Source: Chara braunii
Taxonomy: Eukaryota; Streptophyta; Charophyceae; Charales; Characeae
Length of the DNA stretch: 23,616 nt
NCBI GenBank assembly: GCA_003427395.1
Contig: BFEA01000751.1
Span: 311,664 to 335,279, forward strand
Direction: 5' to 3'
Part shown: one piece after another, positions 18,601 to 23,616 of the stretch
Layout of the letters: each line of letters opens with the position of its first letter
Position numbering within the stretch: position 1 is the first letter of the stretch
Notes under the pieces: generated by a model
Seen by the model: only the letters and a program-made list of their open reading frames with translations
The model's database searches: none
What the model was told of the DNA's origin: nothing
Position numbers and translations under genes: made by a program

Positions 18601-20123
18601 AAGAGGAGGAGGAGGAGGAGGAGGAGGAGGAAGAGAATGAAGAACTGTTCGGCGAAGGTCGAGCTGTTGTCTGTGAGGGTCTAGCAATTGCCACGTGTTG
18701 TCACCATCTCTGTACCTGGTCCTCTTATGTGAACAAGAAATTTTTGAGAGGTTTTGGGTTCTCGCCATTGGACTTTGCGGTGATGGCTAGAATGACCTCT
18801 TGGGCAGTCACGTCTGACCTGCTGCCACGTGGCACTCTTGGGATGTCAGACCACGAAAGTTCAGCGAAAGATGGAGATCGGGTGGGGGGCCTATCAGGGT
18901 GCGAAAAATGGATTTCCGGTAGCGATGTGCGCGGCGGCGGCACTGCTCCTGGAACAATCTTGGAACACCGCAGAGTCCCAGAAGTCCCATCTCGGAGACC
19001 TCATGATACCGTATGGGACCAGGACGTTCGGTCCATTCCAGAAGAAGGGCTAGCTGCGTTGATAAGCAAACTGGCAGCGAGCCTGCCTAACGTCACCAAG
19101 CCGTCATTACATAGAGACTACCCCTGCTTTTCCTCCTCTACCTCCGTCTCATCGTCCTCCTCCTCCTCCTCTTGCTCCTCCTCCTGCTCCTCCTCCTGCT
19201 CCGCCTCCTCTTCTTCGTGCCTTGAACTCTCATTAGCCGGAATGCTTGATCCCACTGCCAGGGATGCCACAGCCAAATCTGCGACCAAGTTCCATGAACC
19301 GGAATTCGGCCTCCCCGTTCATGAACAAAGTGAGAAAGAAGAACGTGGAGGACAAGGAGCAGCAGCTGGAGGAGAGGGGGGGAAGGGAGGAGCAGCAGCA
19401 GCAGGAGGAGGAGGAGGAGGAGGAGGAGGAGGCAGACGTGCGAGAAAACCGAACCAGCAGCACATCGTTTTCGGCGATAGAGGAGAACGAGGAGGAGAAG
19501 AAGAAAGAGGAGAAGCAGGAGGAGGAAAAGAAAGAGGAGGAGGAGGAGGAGGAGGAGGAGGAGGAGGAGGAGGAGGAGAGGAAGAAAGAGGGAAAGGAGG
19601 AGGAGGAGGAGGAGAAAAAGGAGCAGGAGGAGGGGGAGGAGTAGGAGGAGATGGAGAGAGAGGTGAAAGTGTAGGAGGTGGAGGACAAGAGGTAGAAAAA
19701 CGGGAGCCGAGGAGACGCGAGGATGGCTTGGCCAAGATTCCCATCGCTGGTGTTGACGTCTACGAAATCGACGAGGAGGGAGGGAGGAGTTCCACTTGTG
19801 CTGTCAGCAGCAGTGCAAGATTGGCAGCCACGTGGCATAATGGTAGCGGTGCCAGTCTAGAGGCTGAGCAGCAGAATGGCGCCCGTCATCACAGTCGTCG
19901 TTCTTACAATCGTCTTCAACCTCCTGATCATCATCAGGAAGAGAAGTACTCGGATCTGCTATCCCCGACGGACAAGATGGTGTTAGGTCGTGCGTGCAAG
20001 AAGCTGCTCGATGTCGGTCGATCTGTGTGGTTGGAGGAACAAGGCATGAGTACGGATCTCCTCGTATATGTCCCGGACCACGTGTCTCCGGAAAATCGTC
20101 TTTTAATAGCCAGGTGGAAATAG
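15627..20123 (+). CDS. TRM13: tRNA:m4X modification enzyme TRM13 (tRNA 2'-O-methyltransferase), greatly expanded
   Basis: TRM13 methylates the 2'-OH of nucleotide 4 in the acceptor stem of certain tRNAs (Gly, Pro and His in yeast) using S-adenosylmethionine. The ATG at 15627 gives 1,498 residues. Blocks in order: CCCH finger C105/C116/C127/H130; CHHC finger C141/H147/H157/C161; ERHAIQQASILGNLE from residue 393; SAM-binding EFGGGRGYLS at 722-731; SKHLCGGATDL near 795-805; ATCCHHLCTW at 1022-1031 through TSWAV; and a C-terminal block from about 19975 (LGRACKKLLDVGR, then SPENRLLIAR). All are in one frame without a stop, so the gene looks functional. Familiar homologues have about 450-480 residues; the excess is Glu-, Gly-, Pro- and Ser-rich sequence between blocks. 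Some of it could be spliced out: GTAAG donors such as at 17311 exist and an intron of 3n length without stops would be invisible here. The upstream extension to 15141 lacks an ATG. Confidence 0.9.
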   Translation: MDPAVVAAAMVGEMQPTTMAVLAEDGGKVSDGGKVSVSDGRKVSDGRKVSDGGKVSDDGKVSDGGKVSQSLVHERDRDGEQESQRVVDEAGAGGGGASGKPARRCAFWMRQKNRLCANNPKPGERYCGNHLPSNTSRRIPCPLDPSHSIRPDELAAHRTKCPAVRQQLRAEQQPCFRKGINSGSGSGDEEQEEEGDKDERGEEEKEEEEGEEEKDGREEKIGGVSIGASSGNVENTGHSDDNPLLLLLPPPPPPKDPSPSRPPPPPPKDPSTPPHKDPFPPPPQDPFPPPPPPPPPPLPPFSASAACDALAEAAGGIKTVNKRRTVSKAIPSPFDSVSVRSLSRRELEALIRKLARAFSNQRLKSNLRKSIVRPQSCQKWLGEERDKTIPFQERHAIQQASILGNLELAGLLLRPNQTTTTVGDPPKSREKKEEGENGEEEGEKKEEGEKKEEGENGEEGLRMEALGKKMESCSTSSQGGGEEDEGGGGGGGGGGGRTSRGGEVGLPEAAGASRGGSGGGRGRGGGRGGGGGGGGGRRSGPVSNGCRRGNQHDEETRTGPVLVSRSGSASAIKADGSHGGRHEEGEEELKMTSSSSTGGEERCTVEVQGGGSLRENGRGREEGQGGRPGSASKADESYGGGHEEGGGERKGRSPSPTGGGERCCRVEVEGRDELGKSGGGMGEVKEGREGETTRSSNRRRRRRRRRCWGETGERAMKRVYVEFGGGRGYLSNVLADCYGVEEVLIIDKGGFRFKADRSLRKAEGVVRVERLRMDIADVDIRCVPFLIGRKFVGVSKHLCGGATDLALRCCLRAASPVVPPRGTLAAARPHASSVGIGRRNKDIHRQSPVVVSSKANTSTAPAAAWQSTSRSPTRLQKDKQGEAEEREKEGENEKKRQQQQQQEEEEEEDDGEGDKREEEGGNEMQHQQEEEEEEREEEGEKENKRQEQQQEEEEEEEEEEEEEEDGEGVKREEEGENEMQEMQYQEQEEEEKEEEEEEEEEEENEELFGEGRAVVCEGLAIATCCHHLCTWSSYVNKKFLRGFGFSPLDFAVMARMTSWAVTSDLLPRGTLGMSDHESSAKDGDRVGGLSGCEKWISGSDVRGGGTAPGTILEHRRVPEVPSRRPHDTVWDQDVRSIPEEGLAALISKLAASLPNVTKPSLHRDYPCFSSSTSVSSSSSSSSCSSSCSSSCSASSSSCLELSLAGMLDPTARDATAKSATKFHEPEFGLPVHEQSEKEERGGQGAAAGGEGGKGGAAAAGGGGGGGGGGRRARKPNQQHIVFGDRGERGGEEERGEAGGGKERGGGGGGGGGGGGGGEEERGKGGGGGGEKGAGGGGGVGGDGERGESVGGGGQEVEKREPRRREDGLAKIPIAGVDVYEIDEEGGRSSTCAVSSSARLAATWHNGSGASLEAEQQNGARHHSRRSYNRLQPPDHHQEEKYSDLLSPTDKMVLGRACKKLLDVGRSVWLEEQGMSTDLLVYVPDHVSPENRLLIARWK
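15699..15830 (+). repeat. 18-bp coding minisatellite (DGGKVS repeats)
   Basis: Seven 18-bp units, interrupted by one 6-bp partial unit (15735-15740), encode D-G-G/R-K-V-S with one unit D-D-G-K-V-S. It lies in the N-terminal region of TRM13 before the CCCH finger. Unit length keeps the reading frame. Confidence 0.95.
16186..16540 (+). repeat. Glu-rich then Pro-rich triplet tracts in TRM13
   Basis: A GAG/GGA-rich purine tract (about 16190-16290) encodes Glu/Gly/Lys runs. It is followed by a CCT/CTC-rich pyrimidine tract (about 16360-16530) encoding Pro runs with repeated KDP or QDP motifs. The switch from purine to pyrimidine on the coding strand occurs within about 70 bp. These tracts separate the zinc fingers from the next conserved block. 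Confidence 0.9.
16915..17760 (+). repeat. GGA/GAG-rich tract with 180-bp tandem duplication in TRM13
   Basis: Nearly continuous purine-rich triplets encode Glu/Lys/Gly/Arg runs. Inside it, TTAAGGCAGACGGATCTCAT at 17341 and GTAAGGCAGACGAATCTTAT at 17521 start two diverged copies of a 180-bp unit (about 17341-17520 and 17521-17700); the encoded copies share KADxSxGGxHEEG and xGGxERC. The tract lies between the QQASILGN and SAM-binding motifs, where normal TRM13 proteins have a much shorter spacer. Confidence 0.85.
18286..18655 (+). repeat. GAG/CAG-rich tract encoding poly-Glu/Gln inside the methyltransferase domain
   Basis: Triplet repeats encode long Glu runs with Gln runs and a recurring KREEEGxNEMQ phrase. 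The tract sits between KHLCGGATDL and ATCCHHLC, i.e. inside the catalytic domain, and must loop out if the enzyme folds. Confidence 0.9.
19129..19690 (+). repeat. Ser-rich (TCC) and Gly/Glu-rich (GGA/GAG) tracts near the TRM13 C-terminus
   Basis: A TCC-rich pyrimidine tract (about 19129-19210) encodes poly-Ser/Cys. It is followed by purine-rich GGA/GAG repeats (about 19365-19675) encoding poly-Gly with Glu/Arg/Lys. They separate the CCHHLC block from the C-terminal block. Confidence 0.85.
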
Positions 20124-20143
20124 AGATCCCGGACCACATCCTT

Positions 20144-20277
20144 GATGTCGGTCGATCTATCTCTTTGTTTGGAGGAACCACGCATGAGTTCCAATCTTGT
20201 CGTGCATGTCCTCGAGCAACGTATCTCCATACAACCGTCGTCTCCTAATTGCCACGTGGCAGTAGAGATCCCGGCCG
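20144..20277 (+). pseudogene. Decayed tandem copy of the TRM13 3' end
   Basis: GATGTCGGTCGATCT occurs at 20010 inside TRM13 and at 20144, just after its stop codon. The next 130 bp stay collinear, for example GGTTGGAGGAACAAGGCATGAG against GTTTGGAGGAACCACGCATGAG in short matched pieces, and the copies end at TAGAGATCCCGG in both. Copy 2 encodes remnants such as MSSNLVVHV against MSTDLLVYV in TRM13, with frame changes, so it is a non-functional duplicate of the gene's last 44 codons and adjoining UTR. Confidence 0.8.
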
Positions 20278-20341
20278 ACACGCAGGTCATGGGGTATAGG
20301 CAATATTCTCTCCCCGAGGACAGCTGTCCATCAAGGATATG

Positions 20342-20387
20342 TTTGTTTTTTTTTTTCTTTTTTTTCTTTTTTTTCTTTTTTTTTTTT
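20342..20387. repeat. T-rich run with interspersed C
   Basis: T runs of 6-13 nt separated by single C or G. Read on the minus strand it is an A-rich stretch preceded by GTT, like the LINE tails at 3970 and 5698, but no retroelement body is recognised next to it. Confidence 0.7.
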
Positions 20388-20432
20388 AACACTTGTACCT
20401 TTGCCACGTGGGAAAGCAGCCGGCCTCGGGTG

Positions 20433-20455
20433 GGCCTCCGATCTTTTCGGAGGCC
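20433..20455 (+). other. Short perfect hairpin
   Basis: GGCCTCCGA and TCGGAGGCC form a perfect 9-bp stem around a TCTTT loop. Its right half is also the left terminus of the inverted-repeat element starting at 20446. Confidence 0.8.
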
Positions 20456-20649
20456 GGAACGAAACGAGGGCTGCCGATCAGACTTAGGGTCAGATCCCAC
20501 TACCCTGGATTATTCAATTTTCACCCTCGATTACGAAGATCAACGGTCCGAAATGAACAATAGGGGATAGTGGGATCTGGCCCTTATCAATGGCAGCCGG
20601 CGATCGGATTTATCAACGGCAGCCACCGTTGTCGGGCCCGGCCTCCGAA
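20446..20649. mobile_element. MITE-like inverted-repeat element (204 bp)
   Basis: The ends are a perfect 12-bp inverted repeat, TTCGGAGGCCGG and its complement at 20638-20649. Inside, AGGGTCAGATCCCACTACCC (20489-20508) is mirrored by the complement of GGGATAGTGGGATCTGGCCC (20563-20582), and CTGCC blocks are also mirrored. The right arm has an extra internal duplication. It has no coding capacity and no clear target-site duplication, so the class is inferred. Confidence 0.65.
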
Positions 20650-20682
20650 TTTTTAGGAGTTTGGCAAAACTGCCACTTTTCC

Positions 20683-21082
20683 TTTTTTTTTTTTTCTTTT
20701 TTTTTTTTTTTCTCCTTCTCTCAATTTCACCTCACACTACCCACCTACCACTACTAATTGTAGGCATACGGGGAACCCCGTAGCAGCCAGAACCGTGTTC
20801 ACGAGAGAACATGAGGGGGCTGCTCCCGACCTGCAGGTGGGCTATACCGGCTAGGGGACAGCCGGTAGCATCAGGGACCATGCCAACAGGACCAATCCCT
20901 GTGCCTCCCCTCAGGTCCCCTCCCCTATGAACATCAGCAGACTGGACACTGGCGGAGGTACTAGGATAGTTTTTTTGGAACGTAGAATATGTGCGCCAAG
21001 CATGGCCAGGAAGGCCAATGGAGATTGAACTCACGCCCTCCTGAATGCCACTTGCGAGCCTTACCAACCGATCTAGGCCGTT
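20683..21082 (-). mobile_element. tRNA-derived SINE-like element
   Basis: On the minus strand the head (21080 to about 21017) has an A-box-like TAGATCGGTTGGTAAGGC and a B-box-like GAGTTCAATCTCC, and partial acceptor pairing (GGCC with GGCC). About 300 bp of unrelated body follow, and the element ends in an A-rich tail (T run 20683-20711 on the plus strand). This is the standard SINE layout: pol III head, body, A tail. Its last bases (CTAATTGTAGGCATAC plus a T run) are repeated in the fragment at 14988-15024. No target-site duplication was found. Confidence 0.65.
20845..20867. other. Perfect hairpin inside the SINE body
   Basis: TACCGGCT and AGCCGGTA form an 8-bp stem with a 7-nt loop. A second small palindrome, ACGGGGAACCCCGT, lies at 20768-20781. 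Confidence 0.75.
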
Positions 21083-21324
21083 GGATCAGAGCCAAGCTCG
21101 AATCCAGATGGAATCAGATGCACAGAATAAAATAAATATTAAATTTTGAATTGCCTGGGGGACGTCAGTTGAGCGATGACATATCAGGGCCGTCGCCCTT
21201 TTGAAAAAACAAAAAAAAAAAAATCTTTTTTTTTACTGTTGAGCACGCCAAAAGATTTGGAAGGGCACAAAACGGAGCAATCAATCCTGGCAAGTGGGAC
21301 CTTGCCGCCAGGGCCAAGTGCCAC

Positions 21325-21365
21325 TCCCTCCCCCTCCCCTCCCCCCCGCTCCCCCCCCCTCCCCC
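21325..21365. repeat. C-rich tract (G-rich on the minus strand)
   Basis: Several runs of 4-9 C separated by single T or G. The G-rich complement could form a G-quadruplex. Confidence 0.7.
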
Positions 21366-21780
21366 ACAAGGTGATTTCAAGGTTCTGGGTGGTGAATGAA
21401 GAACTAATCGGTACAAATTGTTTGTGCTTTGAGCTCTATATACCGTCTTCACCTTAAACCACCAGTACTTCCTAGAGTCGTGCCCGTAAACGCGCCATGA
21501 TTTGAGGAAACGTACGGGCTACTACAGGAGCGCCCAAATCCATCCGACTAGAAATGTTTCTACTCTTTTTTTTGCCGCGGCCGATAGCCAGGCCAAGTAC
21601 TGGTGGTTTAAACAACCACTACCGCCACCGGCCTAAATTCAGCTTTCCTGGCCTTACGGACCGGGTTTTTAGGGGGGGCGGCAGCCGGCGCAGGCGGGTC
21701 GGGTGTAAGGATTTTCAAGTGCCAAATTTGGCGATTTTTCACGCCCAGAAGAATTGAGAAAAAATCTGAAAATTTGAGAT
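21366..21780. other. Non-coding stretch with no recognised feature
   Basis: No supported gene. It holds one small inverted repeat (GTGGTT and AACCAC around TAAAC near 21604). Confidence 0.4.
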
Positions 21781-21782
21781 CC

Positions 21783-21932
21783 TGTAGATTAGATTGTGAT
21801 CCTTTTGACTGCTGCCGTCAGCCCGGAAAGGTGCGCCAGCATGCAAGCCACGACTCGTGTAGATTAGATTGTGATCCTTTTGACTGGTGCCGTCAGCCCG
21901 GGAAGGTGCGCCAGTATGCAAGCCACGACTCT
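21783..21932 (+). repeat. 75-bp tandem duplication
   Basis: Two adjacent units (21783-21857 and 21858-21932) both start TGTAGATTAGATTGTGATCC and end CAAGCCACGACTC. They differ at about four positions. Confidence 0.95.
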
Positions 21933-22105
21933 CGGACTCTGGAACAATAGTTGGGTAATGCATTGGTGGTTTTAGGTTTTACTACATTTCAACAAACGAA
22001 TGATGCTATCTCCATTTTTGCAAATGTCGTTTCCCGTGTTTGCTGCACGGTCGTTCTCTTCTTTTCCTGTGGCTACAGTGTATTGAGTTTTTTTTGGGGA
22101 GGGGG

Positions 22106-22109
22106 AAAG

Positions 22110-22167
<58 letters not shown>

Positions 22168-22168
22168 A

Positions 22169-22215
<47 letters not shown>

Positions 22216-22247
22216 TAGAGAGAAAAAAAAAAAAAAAAAAAAAAAAA
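22106..22247 (+). repeat. Compound A-run / GA microsatellite / A-run
   Basis: A run of about 56 A (22110-22165), then GA dinucleotides with one ACAGATA interruption, then a second A run to 22247. Length is likely unreliable in assembly. Confidence 0.95.
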
Positions 22248-22345
22248 GGGGTTTTGGCCCTTTTTGGGAAGTTCAGCGTTTATTACCAAAACAATATAGC
22301 AAGGCCAGGGGCCCTCAGAAATTCAACCAATATGGCAATATCGCC
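22248..22345 (-). mobile_element. LINE 3'-end fragment
   Basis: ACAATATAGCAAGGCCAGGG and CCCTCAGAAATTCAACC align with GATAATAGCGAGGCCGGGG and TCCTCACAATCTAACC in the 3' end of LINE B (4038-4075). Order is conserved across about 70 bp. It is therefore probably the 3' end of a related minus-strand LINE cut off from the rest of the element. Confidence 0.5.
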
Positions 22346-22520
22346 AGTTCGAGTCTGCAAGCAAGCACGGAGGACGGCTGAGGGCCGAGGCCCAGAGGCA
22401 CTGTTCCGATGACTTGACATGACATGAAATGACAATATCAGAGGCAACGAACTGAGGGCCATTATTGAGTTTCAACGATTGCTGGAAAACAGGTTTGTAC
22501 CAGACCTGTCGGACTCCCAT

Positions 22521-22872
22521 CTGGAAATTTGATCCGATGGAATTTGCAAATCACCCCTGAAGGGCGTGAGTCGACCGCAACGCCCTTCTGACAAATGACA
22601 AATTTTGTGAAGTACCCTGCGCTTTGATTGGACCCGTCTTCTCTGCAATAGGCCGCTATCCGGCACCTGTGCAGTTCTCAAAATGCCCTACCTTCTGCAG
22701 CCGGTGTTGTATTCGGCTGAAGAAGGTAGGGCATTTTGAGAACTGCACAGGTGCCGGATAGCGGTCTATTGCAGAGAAGACGGGTACTTCAAAAAAAATT
22801 GTCATTTGTCAGAAGGGCATTCCGGTCGACTCATGTCCTTCAGGGGTAATTTGCAAATTCTGCAGTTTCCAG
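22521..22872. mobile_element. Large foldback: near-perfect inverted repeat with a 10-nt loop
   Basis: The left arm (22521-22703) and right arm (22714-22872) are reverse complements around the loop 22704-22713. The inner 60-70 bp pair with about two mismatches. Further out the arms stay collinear down to CTGGAAA/TTTCCAG at the ends, with a few substitutions and an extra 18 nt in the left arm (22617-22634). No coding capacity and no obvious target-site duplication. It could be a foldback or MITE-type element, or a hairpin locus giving small RNAs. Confidence 0.85.
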
Positions 22873-23004
22873 TCTAGTTACGACTGTGATTAATACCGGG
22901 CGTTCTCTTCAGGTGAAGACAGTAGTGTCAGCAACTTGGACTCGAAGTTGGCAAACGCAATCCCACATACAAAGGTTCTTGTAGCATAACATTGCGAGAG
23001 GTGA

Positions 23005-23093
23005 TCAGATCAAGCAAATCAACGACGAAAACACGCATAAGATAAGCAACTATGAGAATAATCAGTTTCTGCAAATAGCATTACAACTTTCAG

Positions 23094-23174
<81 letters not shown>

Positions 23175-23281
23175 AGAGCATTAGATCAAGCAAATTACCG
23201 TAGTAAACAAAGCATGAGATAGACAATTATGAGAATACTCAGTAGAATCAGCTTCTGCAAATAGCATAACAAGTTTCAGAG
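23005..23281 (+). repeat. Diverged direct repeat split by an A-run insertion
   Basis: Two copies of a segment of about 95 bp (23005-23097 and 23183-23281) share AGATCAAGCAAAT, ATTATGAGAATA-like and TTCTGCAAATAGCAT strings. Between them is an A run (23097-23169, broken by TTT) flanked by exact TTTCAGAGCA at 23088-23097 and 23171-23180. Confidence 0.75.
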
Positions 23282-23305
23282 GACGACTTGACAGACTGAG
23301 GTGGG

Positions 23306-23388
23306 CATTCTAGATAAGGTTGGAAACATTCTAGAGAAGGTTGGAAACATTCTAGAGAAGGTTGGAACATTCTAGAGAAGGTTGGAAA
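23306..23388 (+). repeat. 21-bp tandem repeat, four units
   Basis: Units of CATTCTAGAGAAGGTTGGAAA at 23306, 23327, 23348 and 23368. The first has GATAAGG in place of GAGAAGG and the third lacks one A. Confidence 0.95.
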
Positions 23389-23560
23389 AGCGACGAGAGG
23401 TATGTTTCAAACAGACGTAAACGATGTAGCAAGATGATGGGATAGAGAGAAAGAAAAGGGTAGTTTCACAACAGATTTATGACGGGCCCAATTGATTTTC
23501 TACAAACTCCTACATGTCTTTGTTTTGACCCTCAAGTGTCGGAGGGGAAAGTAGGACTAA

Positions 23561-23562
<2 letters not shown>

Positions 23563-23616
<54 letters not shown>
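23563..23616. repeat. (TC)n microsatellite at the window end
   Basis: An uninterrupted TC repeat running to the last base, so its true length is unknown. Confidence 0.95.

Larger units (their letters stand above)
18084..20411. promoter_or_regulatory. Cluster of five G-box palindromes (CCACGTGG)
   Basis: CCACGTGG occurs at 18084, 18835, 19828, 20252 and 20404. The first two share 16 identical bases and both encode PRGTL in frame. CACGTG cores are binding sites for plant bZIP and bHLH factors, but most copies here are inside coding sequence, so the cluster may reflect duplication of a short segment and not regulation. Confidence 0.3.

Noticed and set aside
15433-19838. Many antisense and alternative-frame ORFs across TRM13 (Ser-, Leu-, Pro- or Arg-rich)
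   Set aside because: All are readings of the triplet-repeat tracts in other frames and carry no domain; the TRM13 frame contains every conserved block.
20433-20455. Bacterial-type rho-independent terminator
   Set aside because: The hairpin is not followed by a T run in either useful direction and the context is eukaryotic; it is part of the terminus of an inverted-repeat element.

Overview
This is a repeat-rich nuclear window from a eukaryote, probably a plant-lineage (streptophyte) genome; a charophyte alga such as Chara would fit, but that is inference. The grounds are one eukaryote-specific gene (TRM13, the tRNA position-4 2'-O-methyltransferase), decayed L1-type LINEs with the zinc-binding C-terminus common in plant LINEs (zf-RVT), tRNA-derived SINE-like repeats, many microsatellites, and no operon-like gene packing.

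Layout. Bases 1-2080 are mostly single-copy with no recognisable gene (one weak TATA-like candidate). Bases 2081-3180 are repeats: a 106-bp direct repeat, a CA/TA microsatellite, and a diverged segment that recurs near 14.2-14.56 kb. From about 3.2 to 13.2 kb the window is a stack of minus-strand LINE sequence: a small ORF1-like fragment (about 3.3-3.97 kb), a 5'-truncated LINE (LINE B, 3.97-5.70 kb) and a long, nearly complete but dead LINE (LINE A, 5.70-13.2 kb) with ORF1, endonuclease, reverse transcriptase and zf-RVT all recognisable. LINE A carries at least seven in-frame stops, several frameshifts and damaged catalytic motifs. A 51-bp retro-insertion with a perfect 15-bp target-site duplication sits at 13.21-13.29 kb. 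Three tRNA-like units lie at 13.38-13.74 kb.

The one apparently functional gene is TRM13 on the plus strand, 15627-20123. Every conserved TRM13 block is present in order in one open frame: CCCH finger, CHHC finger, QQASILGN motif, SAM-binding motif, KHLCG motif, CCHHLC motif and C-terminal block. These are separated by very large Glu-, Gly-, Pro- and Ser-rich tracts encoded by GGA/GAG or TCC/CCT triplet repeats, so the protein is about 1,498 aa against roughly 450-480 aa for familiar homologues. A CT-rich tract with an exact 150-bp tandem duplication lies just upstream. A decayed duplicate of the last 130 bp of the gene lies just downstream.

The 3' part (20.3-23.6 kb) is non-coding: a 204-bp inverted-repeat element, a tRNA-derived SINE-like element on the minus strand, tandem repeats, long A runs, a LINE 3'-end fragment, a 352-bp foldback with a 10-nt loop, and terminal microsatellites. 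I found no gene cassette that looks like an undescribed multi-gene system. The most unusual items are the expanded TRM13, the large foldback, and the retroelement signatures.
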